Part shown: in pieces, positions 7,473 to 13,595 of the stretch
Position numbering within the stretch: position 1 is the first letter of the stretch
Layout: every line of letters starts with the position of its first letter
NCBI GenBank assembly: GCA_002684315.1
Contig: NYVB01000184.1
Coordinates: forward strand, 1 to 18,018
From: Planctomycetaceae bacterium
GTDB lineage: Bacteria; Planctomycetota; Phycisphaerae; Phycisphaerales; SM1A02
Direction of reading: 5' to 3'
DNA: 18,018 nucleotides
Translations under genes and position numbers: made by a program
Notes under the pieces: generated by a model
Seen by the model: only the letters and a program-made list of their open reading frames with translations
The model's database searches: none
What the model was told of the DNA's origin: nothing

Positions 7473-9428
7473 ATGTCACTACTCACAGTCACGAATATCA
7501 GACACACCTACGGCACACGCATCGTTCTCGACGGGGTGATTCTGTCGGTCGAAAGAGGCGAAAAAATCGGTCTGGTCGGCCGTAATGGTTCAGGAAAGAC
7601 CACTTTGATGAGAATCATCAGAGGTGACATGGAACCGGATTCCGGCTCATCACAGCTCCAGAAAGGCGCGAGAATCGGATACCTGTCTCAGCATCCGGAG
7701 TTCGAAGAGACCGACACGGTTCAAGAGGCTGCAGCGAGAGCCTTCGAGAAATTGAACGCTCTGCACCGCGAACTGAATGCCGTCTACGAGGAGATGGCGG
7801 AGGCCGATGAAAAGACGCTCGATCGCCTGCTGAAGCGCCAGGCCGATCTGGAAACCGAAATCAGTTCCGAGGGTGGCTACGCGATCGACCACAAGATCGA
7901 CGCCACGCTTCATGGACTGGGATTCACCGAGGAGCAGGTCGCGCAGAAGGTGAGCACGCTCTCCGGTGGCGAGAAGGCACGGCTCGGACTGGCTCGACTC
8001 CTGCTCGAGAGCCCGGACATGCTGCTGCTCGACGAACCCACCAACCACCTCGACATCGACGGAAGACAGTGGCTCGAAGATTTTCTTGCCAATGAATACG
8101 AAGGTGCCGTTCTGGTCGTGAGCCATGACCGGTGGCTGCTCGATCGAGTCGTCAAACGCATCGTGGAAGTCGAAAGAGGTGTGTTGCGGGATTATCCCGG
8201 CAACTACCACGACTACATCAGTCTCCGACAGGAACGAATGCTGACTGATTCGAGGAAGCATGCGAAACAACTCGACAAGATCCGCTCCGAAGAGGCGTTC
8301 ATCAGAAAGTTCAAGGAAGGCCAACGCGCCAAGCAGGCGCGAGGACGCGCCAGTCGCCTGGAGCGTTTCAAGGAGAAGGAGCTCGTCGAGAGACCGATGG
8401 AACTCGACGTCATGAAGCTGAAACTCCCCCAGCCGCAACGCGTCGGTGACATCCTCATCGCGACGGAGGGACTCGAACAGAAGTTCGATGAGCGAGTGAT
8501 GTTCGAGAACTTCGACATCGTCGTGAGACCGGGTGACCGTATCGGAATCATCGGACCCAACGGTGTGGGCAAGACGACGCTGATCAGAACCATCCTGGGT
8601 GATCTCGAAAGCGTCTCGGGAGAAGTGCGCAAGAGTCCTCGCCTGAGCGTGGGCTGGTTCAGGCAGAACCAGTCGCACATCGATCTGACGCTCACCGTCT
8701 GGGAATACCTCCAGTCGGTCATCGTCTCGAACGACGGCGATGCGCGCGCATCCGAGCAGCAGGCCAGAGATCTTGCGGGAGCGTTTCTCTTCAGTGGGCG
8801 TGAGCAGGACAAGCAGCTCGAGACGCTGTCAGGTGGCGAGCGAGCCAGAGCCGTTCTGGCCGGATTGGTCTCTGCCGCGCACAACCTGGTCATCCTCGAC
8901 GAACCGAGCAACCATCTGGACATTCCGGCCGCGGAGCGTCTCGAACAGTCGCTCACGTCCTTCGGTGACAAGGGCAAACATGGGGGCGCCATTCTCCTGG
9001 TGAGTCATGACCGCGCACTGCTTGAGAGCACCTGCACGCAACTGATCGTGTTCGATGCAGACGGATCGCTGGAGATCTTCCAGGGTCGCTACAGCGAACA
9101 CCTCGCGCAGAAGGAAGCGAAATCACGCGACCTCGAACAGGCCAAGGCCCGACGGAAGAAGGCACCGGCGAAGACATCCGCGGGGAAAGACGAACAGAAG
9201 AAGAAGAACCGCAAGAAGAATCCACTCGAGAAACTTTCAATGAAGGATCTCGAGAAGAAGATCGAGCAGTTCGAAGGACGTCTGCGAGAAATCGACGAAG
9301 CGCTGGGAGAGCCGGACATCTGGAAGGATCACCAGGCCTGCGAACGTCTTCAGAATGAGCGTGTGAAGATCCGTGAGGATCTGGAGCCCATCGAATTCGA
9401 ATGGTCGAGACGAGCTGAAGATGACTGA
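7473..9428 (+). CDS. uup: ABC-F family ATPase, Uup-like
   Basis: The 651-residue protein has two ABC ATPase domains on one chain and no membrane segment, the mark of ABC-F proteins that act on the ribosome or on nucleic acid. First domain: Walker A GRNGSGKTT (36-44), signature LSGGEKARLGLARLL (163-177), Walker B LLLDEPTNHLD (184-194). Second: GPNGVGKTT (361-369), LSGGERARAVLAGLV (452-466), VILDEPSNHLD (473-483). The charged inter-domain linker at about 250-320, with FKEGQRAKQARGRASRLERF, is the tRNA-interacting region. The Lys-rich tail and coiled coil at about 545-651 are as in Uup. The start is the ATG at 7473 because the family begins with a short strand like LLTVTNIRHTYG; no Shine-Dalgarno is visible. 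The exact subfamily is inferred. Confidence 0.9.
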   Translation: MSLLTVTNIRHTYGTRIVLDGVILSVERGEKIGLVGRNGSGKTTLMRIIRGDMEPDSGSSQLQKGARIGYLSQHPEFEETDTVQEAAARAFEKLNALHRELNAVYEEMAEADEKTLDRLLKRQADLETEISSEGGYAIDHKIDATLHGLGFTEEQVAQKVSTLSGGEKARLGLARLLLESPDMLLLDEPTNHLDIDGRQWLEDFLANEYEGAVLVVSHDRWLLDRVVKRIVEVERGVLRDYPGNYHDYISLRQERMLTDSRKHAKQLDKIRSEEAFIRKFKEGQRAKQARGRASRLERFKEKELVERPMELDVMKLKLPQPQRVGDILIATEGLEQKFDERVMFENFDIVVRPGDRIGIIGPNGVGKTTLIRTILGDLESVSGEVRKSPRLSVGWFRQNQSHIDLTLTVWEYLQSVIVSNDGDARASEQQARDLAGAFLFSGREQDKQLETLSGGERARAVLAGLVSAAHNLVILDEPSNHLDIPAAERLEQSLTSFGDKGKHGGAILLVSHDRALLESTCTQLIVFDADGSLEIFQGRYSEHLAQKEAKSRDLEQAKARRKKAPAKTSAGKDEQKKKNRKKNPLEKLSMKDLEKKIEQFEGRLREIDEALGEPDIWKDHQACERLQNERVKIREDLEPIEFEWSRRAEDD

Positions 9429-9434
9429 GTGTCG

Positions 9435-9446
9435 TGACTCGAGTCA
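9435..9446. repeat. 12-bp perfect palindrome at the convergent ABC-F / anti-sigma junction
   Basis: TGACTCGAGTCA is its own reverse complement and occupies most of the 15-bp gap, running into the anti-sigma stop codon (9444-9446). As a hairpin it could form only a short 4-bp stem with a TCGA loop, so a terminator role is weak. A protein-binding site is equally possible. Confidence 0.3.
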
Positions 9447-10340
9447 GGTCGCTTGAACTGAAGCGATGCCCGGATTGCAGACGGCGACCAGAGCGTTGTT
9501 GGAATCTCGAACGGCCCACTTCCGTGAAGCAAGCGCACGCGCGACACCTTCATCGACCGAATCCATGTGCACGACGGTCATGCCTTCATCGACCTTGAAT
9601 CCGAGGCGATGTTCGTTCTCGGCATCGTCCGTGTAGGTGATGGCGTACTCGCCGGCCTTGATGGCGAAGACCATCAGGCGGACATTGTTCTCTTCGGTGT
9701 CGAGAATCGCGGTGATCGAACCACGATGCGCGACGCTCGTGGCAAGACCGATGACCTGATCGCTTTTGAAGTTGTTGATGACGCTGGCCAGCTCTTGTGG
9801 GTAGAGCTCCGAAAGTTGTTCGGAAGCCGCGCGCTGGGAGGCGAGTCGGGTCGCTTCCTTGGCGTTCTCGACCATCGAGTATCCGATGAGCAGCGAAACG
9901 GCCAATCCGGTGATCAGACCGAATGACGCGGCTCGCCAGATCAGCGCCGAGCGCTGCAGCCGACGAACGAGAAATGGATCCGAAGGAGACTCCGGATGCT
10001 CAGGATCTGCGGGTTGAACGGAAGCACCAGTGGCCTGTTCGCGCCGCCAACGTCCGATTCCGATGCGGGCCACCGGGGCCAGAGCGCTGTCGATGGCGTC
10101 ATTTTCAGTTTGAATGGTTCCAAGAACGCGGGTCTTGAGAGCCGCGGGAACGGACTTCTCATCCGGCACTCCCACCAACTGAGTGACGAGTGCGGCCTGG
10201 CGTTCGCGAATCAAATCCTGATCGGCAGGTGTGGCTTTCTGAAACGCACTTTCAAACCGAGTCAAATCCACCTCATCGAGGAGGCCGAGGACATCAAGAT
10301 CGGCAAAGTCGAGCAGTTCTTGATGAGTCAGATCATTCAT
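9444..10340 (-). CDS. Anti-sigma factor, RskA-like, single-pass membrane protein
   Basis: The 298-residue protein has an N-terminal segment HQELLDFADLDVLGLLDEVD (6-25) like the sigma-binding domain of RskA-type anti-sigma factors (consensus roughly ADLYALGALDE). It has a cytoplasmic linker to about 130, one transmembrane helix at about 132-155 (SALIWRAASFGLITGLAVSL onward), and an extracytoplasmic domain of about 140 residues. I see no zinc-binding HxxxCxxC motif. It lies downstream of an ECF sigma factor gene on the same strand, the usual arrangement, so it probably holds that sigma factor at the membrane until a stress signal. The 219-bp gap between the two is unusual. The start at 10340 has only a weak AAGG upstream. 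Confidence 0.75.
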   Translation of the reverse strand: MNDLTHQELLDFADLDVLGLLDEVDLTRFESAFQKATPADQDLIRERQAALVTQLVGVPDEKSVPAALKTRVLGTIQTENDAIDSALAPVARIGIGRWRREQATGASVQPADPEHPESPSDPFLVRRLQRSALIWRAASFGLITGLAVSLLIGYSMVENAKEATRLASQRAASEQLSELYPQELASVINNFKSDQVIGLATSVAHRGSITAILDTEENNVRLMVFAIKAGEYAITYTDDAENEHRLGFKVDEGMTVVHMDSVDEGVARALASRKWAVRDSNNALVAVCNPGIASVQAT

Positions 10341-10559
10341 GAGAAACAGACCTTGAGATTCGACGTGAAGTTGGGTGTGAAGCGTGATGAAGCCATGGTA
10401 GTGAGCACCGGAATCAGATGGTGAAAAGGGCGTGGTGATCGTGGTTTACATGAGTGTCTTCGAGCCCACTCACTGCACGGTTCCTCATGGATCGTTGATT
10501 TGAAGAGACTTTTTCTCAAATTGACATCTCTGATCTGAAAAGGAGTTGATAATCACGAC
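10341..10559 (-). other. Long spacer between ECF sigma and anti-sigma genes
   Basis: Sigma/anti-sigma pairs normally overlap or abut, but here 219 bp separate them. A 60-codon frame (TTG at 10519 to a stop overlapping the anti-sigma ATG at 10338-10340) exists, but it starts with TTG, has no clear ribosome binding site and an unconvincing composition, so I do not call it a gene. No strong hairpin is visible. The stretch may hold a separate promoter for the anti-sigma gene. Confidence 0.4.
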
Positions 10560-11123
10560 TCATCCGAAGGATTTCCCTGACTTCGTTTTTTCACGAAGCC
10601 GATGCAGGCCTCTGCTGAGGGCGCTTTTAACGGTCCCAAGTGGGGCGTCCAGTTGCGAAGCAACCTCTCGAAGCGTGAAACCTTGAAGGTAGGAACGCTC
10701 GATCACGAGCCTTTGAAGTTCAGGAAGCTCGTTTATGCACTCTCGAAGCTGTTTCGAGGACTCCGAATCCGCGACCCGAGACATGTTCGGCTCGAAAGTC
10801 GCCACACCCCCACCTGATTCATCGAGATGCATCGGCGGAGGCTTGGAGGCGCGTCGGCGCAGTCTGTCGATCAAGTGCCGACGGGTCAGAAGCATGACCC
10901 ATGTGACCAATTTGGCACGTCTGGGATCGTATCGATCAGCGGTCTGCCAAAGCCGGAGGTAAATCTCCTGGACGGCATCTTCCGCTTCTGCATTGCTGGA
11001 GAGGACCTGACGGGCTGATTTGAAGACCAATGGCGCAAACCGGTCGTAGAGCTCTTCGACGGCACCACGCTCACCGGATGCAACTCGCTGCATCAACCTG
11101 AAATCGTCGGCCTTCGTGGTCAT
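10560..11123 (-). CDS. ECF-type RNA polymerase sigma factor
   Basis: The 187-residue protein has sigma region 2 (LYDRFAPLVFKSARQVL, EDAVQEIYLRLWQTADRYD, LVTWVMLLTRRHLIDRLRRR) and region 4 (LPELQRLVIERSYLQGFTLR, VASQLDAPLGTVKSALSRGL), joined by a short linker, as in SigK/RpoE-like ECF sigma factors. It would direct RNA polymerase to a stress or envelope regulon and be bound by the RskA-like protein encoded downstream. I place the start at 11123 (MTTKADDF) because GGAGG lies 7 nt before it. The frame could be extended 22 codons to 11189, but that adds a basic, non-conserved leader. It is divergent from the pseudopilin gene across 257 bp. Confidence 0.9.
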   Translation of the reverse strand: MTTKADDFRLMQRVASGERGAVEELYDRFAPLVFKSARQVLSSNAEAEDAVQEIYLRLWQTADRYDPRRAKLVTWVMLLTRRHLIDRLRRRASKPPPMHLDESGGGVATFEPNMSRVADSESSKQLRECINELPELQRLVIERSYLQGFTLREVASQLDAPLGTVKSALSRGLHRLREKTKSGKSFG

Positions 11124-11130
11124 CTCACAA

Positions 11131-11135
11131 CCTCC
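11131..11135 (-). promoter_or_regulatory. Shine-Dalgarno that fixes the ECF sigma start
   Basis: GGAGG on the minus strand lies 7 nt upstream of the ATG at 11123. It favours this start over the in-frame ATG at 11189. Confidence 0.7.
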
Positions 11136-11303
11136 GGAAAATGGCAAGAAAGCGCGTTTGAATCGTTTCAAGGGCGTTTTCAAGCTCATCTAGAGCAGTA
11201 GAACACCGAAAAGACACCTGAGCAAGATCAAAGACTCAAAGGCCTTCGGCACTTTTAAATATACCGTCAACCTCGGAAATAACCCTTCTTTTCCCATATT
11301 GTT

Positions 11304-11380
11304 GGTTCAAACAGCTGCTTTTCGGCGATCCTAGAGGAGATCCGTCTTTGCACGCGGTGTCAACGGGGGCTTTTTGAACC
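11304..11380. repeat. 8-bp inverted repeat bracketing the pseudopilin leader
   Basis: GGTTCAAA (11304-11311) and TTTGAACC (11373-11380) are perfect inverse copies separated by 61 bp. The second copy abuts the ATG at 11381. They lie in the divergent region between the ECF sigma and pseudopilin genes. They could pair in the pseudopilin mRNA and mask its start, or be paired operators. The GAACC core resembles the -35 element of some ECF promoters, but I could not find a matching -10. Confidence 0.35.
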
Positions 11381-12178
11381 ATGATCAGAGAGACGCACAT
11401 GTCAGGTCAGCGACGCTCCGAGAGAGGCTTCAGCCTTCTCGAGTTGGTCGTCGTTCTGTCGATCACCGCGCTTCTGACCGCGCTGCTGTTTCCGGGCATG
11501 CGCGCCGCACGAGACAGTGCTCAGCGTTTGATCTGTGCCTCCAACATGCGCCAGCTTGGCATGGCGACGATCACCTATTCAATGGACAAGCGCGAGCAGC
11601 TTCCACCAAGTCAGGTGGCTCAGAGCGGCCGACGCCTGGACCAGATGGCCCTGTCGTGGATCGCACCGGACGATGCGGAAATCAGCGCAAACCGAGGCCG
11701 AATCATATTGAGACGACCTGAGTACGATGGTCTTGGCATTCTCGTTCAGGAGAGCTACTGCGATTCCCCCAAGTGCCTCTACTGCCCGAGCCACACCGGC
11801 AGACACAACTACGAAGAAAACGCCAGCCTTCTTCAGGGCCAAATGCTTCTTCCCACTGGACTGAAACGAACCGTCTTCGCCAACTACCAGTATGTCGGTG
11901 ATGACGGGAGGTCCGAAACCCTGAACACCCTTGATCCGGAAGCCATTCTGATCACCGATGGATTCAGGACCAAAGCTGATTTCAACCATCGGGTCGGAAT
12001 GAACCAACTTCTGGGAGATCTTTCCATCCAGTGGTGGCAGGATGAACAGAATCGATTCTTCCTCGGGCTTCCGGACAGCCCGATTGATTCGGTCGAAGAG
12101 CACGCCTTGATCTTCAACTCGATCTGGGGATTGGTTGATGAGGATTACCGCATCGACGACGAGTCCACCGAAAACTGA
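11381..12178 (+). CDS. Type II secretion / type IV pilin-like pseudopilin
   Basis: The 265-residue protein has a prepilin signal: a short basic leader ending in RG, cleavage expected between G16 and F17, then FSLLELVVVLSITALLTALL with the conserved Glu at mature position 5 (E21). This makes it a prepilin-peptidase substrate whose hydrophobic helix anchors it in the inner membrane, with a globular domain outside. Three cysteines (C127, C132, C135) lie in a YCDSPKCLYCPS segment typical of planctomycete family members. Near residue 203 NHRVGMNQLLGDL is a variant of the H-X9-DG motif, with Leu in place of Gly. The start may instead be M7 at 11399, which has AGAGAG before it and still leaves a valid leader. 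Its partners are unknown. Confidence 0.82.
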   Translation: MIRETHMSGQRRSERGFSLLELVVVLSITALLTALLFPGMRAARDSAQRLICASNMRQLGMATITYSMDKREQLPPSQVAQSGRRLDQMALSWIAPDDAEISANRGRIILRRPEYDGLGILVQESYCDSPKCLYCPSHTGRHNYEENASLLQGQMLLPTGLKRTVFANYQYVGDDGRSETLNTLDPEAILITDGFRTKADFNHRVGMNQLLGDLSIQWWQDEQNRFFLGLPDSPIDSVEEHALIFNSIWGLVDEDYRIDDESTEN

Positions 12179-12208
12179 CCCACCGCCCGGAATGGTCCGC
12201 AGAGGTTC

Positions 12209-13216
12209 TCACCAACGCAGGACGGCTTTCTGAATGCGATGCATTCCGATGGGCGGAGTGACCACTTCGTATCGGACTGCGGCAAGGTCAGGTCCGACAA
12301 GGACCTGGTCAAGATCCCAGAGAGGAAACTTTCTGGGCCATGTTGCATGCCAACCCGAGCCTGCCTCGGAAAAAGCATTGCGGAAACCGGGAAATGCATG
12401 CTTCAGAGAACGACTGCCGCGAGGGACGTTGAAATCCCCGAGCAACAGGTCCGGTTCTGGATGATTGGTCTTGTCGAGTTGCGCTCGAAGCGAGGCGAAC
12501 AGGTCACTTCTCGAGAGCCTTGGAGAGGATGGAAGATCAACCCCCCACAAGATCCGTTCCTCACCCAGATGTCTCACTCGAATGCTGATGATCAGGCTTC
12601 CACGAGTCACCAGGATCGGACGGACCTCGAGGATTTCATGATCGCTCAACACCATCACCATGGCACTGCGATCTGCATGACCGAAACGATTCTCGAAGGC
12701 GTTCCATTCAGAAGACAATCGGAGGTACGACCCATTGAAGATGATGAGAACGTCGGCATCCAGATCGGTGAGGACTTCCAGTGCCTGATTTGAATGAACC
12801 AGGGCGTGCTCAAAGGAGTCCTCGCCGGGCAGGATCGTTGCATTCCAGTTGACGAGAACCAAGTCGTCTTCACGCTCGTCGACCGCGCGCAGAAACGCGT
12901 AGTCAATGGTGGCGGTCCAGATCGACGCGAGGAAAAGGAAGCCACCGCACACCGACCTGAGGACGCCACTTCCTCGACCGGAGTCCTTGAATGACAACAC
13001 GAGACCGACCAGCAGACTCGGCAGGAGGACGAAGACCGGAATCCAGGAAAGCCACTGGAAGAATGGACTGATGTCACCGACCACCCTTCCTGCGACGATC
13101 ACGAGAGCGATCAGGCACAGTGAGATCGGAAGCAGCCTGAAGAAGATGACCTTGATCAAGGAAGACGAAGGTTGGAGCTTGAGACGGCGCGGCGCGGTCT
13201 TGTCAGGCTGAGTCAT
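12209..13216 (-). CDS. Membrane protein with degenerate endonuclease/exonuclease/phosphatase domain
   Basis: The 335-residue protein has three hydrophobic helices near 27-45, 53-75 and 88-106, then a domain of the EEP (DNase I/ExoIII-like) superfamily. Kept motifs are the first-strand Asn in LVNWNAT (N125), GDFN at 260-263, the Asp in DLDQVLVG (D303) and a late His (H326). Expected residues that look replaced are the metal-binding Glu after the DADVLIIF strand (N161), the HL motif His (D227 in GVDLPSSP) and the Asp of the final DH pair (M325). The protein may therefore have lost or altered phosphodiesterase activity. The globular domain probably faces the periplasm or cytoplasm next to the membrane; topology is not certain. 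It converges on the pseudopilin gene with 30 bp between stops. The ATG at 13216 has no strong Shine-Dalgarno. Confidence 0.75.
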   Translation of the reverse strand: MTQPDKTAPRRLKLQPSSSLIKVIFFRLLPISLCLIALVIVAGRVVGDISPFFQWLSWIPVFVLLPSLLVGLVLSFKDSGRGSGVLRSVCGGFLFLASIWTATIDYAFLRAVDEREDDLVLVNWNATILPGEDSFEHALVHSNQALEVLTDLDADVLIIFNGSYLRLSSEWNAFENRFGHADRSAMVMVLSDHEILEVRPILVTRGSLIISIRVRHLGEERILWGVDLPSSPRLSRSDLFASLRAQLDKTNHPEPDLLLGDFNVPRGSRSLKHAFPGFRNAFSEAGSGWHATWPRKFPLWDLDQVLVGPDLAAVRYEVVTPPIGMHRIQKAVLRW

Positions 13217-13404
13217 CTGCGTTCTCGAGGGACTTGGGCAGGCACGCGCCTGCTCGCGAGGGCGGGGACACCATAGGTGATCGGCCCGTCGGAAGATGGT
13301 CGCCGGTGAGAAGCGTCACGAGAACGGAGTCATCGCGGGAAGACTTCCGAACACCCCCACTCCGTCGATGCCAAACTGGCAGACGATGAACCGACGAATG
13401 TCCA

Positions 13405-13428
13405 CAACGGCAAGAGACAGGGCTGTTG
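13405..13428. promoter_or_regulatory. Imperfect inverted repeat, candidate activator site upstream of dnaK
   Basis: CAACGGC (13405-13411) and GCTGTTG (13422-13428) are inverse copies with one mismatch, 10 bp apart. They lie about 70-95 bp upstream of the transcription start predicted for the sigma-54-like promoter, where enhancer-binding proteins often bind. This is position-based inference only. Confidence 0.25.
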
Positions 13429-13473
13429 GGATCGTTTAAAGCGGTTCTGGGGCCTTTTCAGAGGTGCGATCTC

Positions 13474-13489
13474 TGGCACTCATGTTGCA
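13474..13489 (+). promoter_or_regulatory. Sigma-54 (-24/-12) type promoter for dnaK
   Basis: TGGCAC (13474-13479), five bases, then TTGCA (13485-13489) matches the sigma-54 consensus TGGCACG-N4-TTGCW at all fixed positions except the G after TGGCAC. The GG and GC dinucleotides are exactly 10 bp apart, as required. Transcription would start near 13500, giving a leader of about 96 nt before the dnaK ATG. The match is on the sense strand of dnaK inside an intergenic region. Use of the site in vivo is inferred. Confidence 0.6.
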
Positions 13490-13595
13490 ACTCTTCCGTC
13501 GCTGAGCCGCCAATTGCGGGGAAGCACCGGTCTCTTGAACAAGGGACGGCCCCGGCCGCAGCCCGTGAAGGACACCGGACGAAAGGAAACCACAC

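Larger units (their letters stand above)
13217..13595. other. 379-bp divergent intergenic region between the EEP-like gene and dnaK
   Basis: No gene is seen. It holds a hairpin in the leader of the EEP-like gene (GCAGGC 13238-13243, loop ACGC, GCCTGC 13248-13253, with an outer CTCG 13224-13227 / CGAG 13257-13260), an imperfect inverted repeat at 13405-13428, and a sigma-54-like promoter at 13474-13489. The dnaK ribosome binding site AAAGGA (13582-13587) lies 8 nt before its ATG. No CIRCE element is present. Confidence 0.6.

Noticed and set aside
7650..8678. 342-codon antisense frame in the ABC-F gene (and another at 8213-8992)
   Set aside because: Shadow of the strongly conserved ABC-F coding sequence.
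10337..10519. 60-codon minus-strand frame in the sigma/anti-sigma gap
   Set aside because: TTG start, no clear Shine-Dalgarno, composition unlike a folded protein. Kept only as a remark because its stop overlaps the anti-sigma start.
10521..10554. TTGACA ... GATAAT on the plus strand as a sigma-70 promoter
   Set aside because: The spacer is 21 bp and no plus-strand gene follows.
13475..13492. GGCACTC as half of a CIRCE element before dnaK
   Set aside because: The inverse half (GAGTGC) is absent at the required 9-bp spacing; the same bases are better explained by the -24/-12 promoter.
13534..13560. CTTGAA ... CCCCGG as a sigma-32-type promoter
   Set aside because: Spacing of 10 bp is too short and the -10 part is a poor match.
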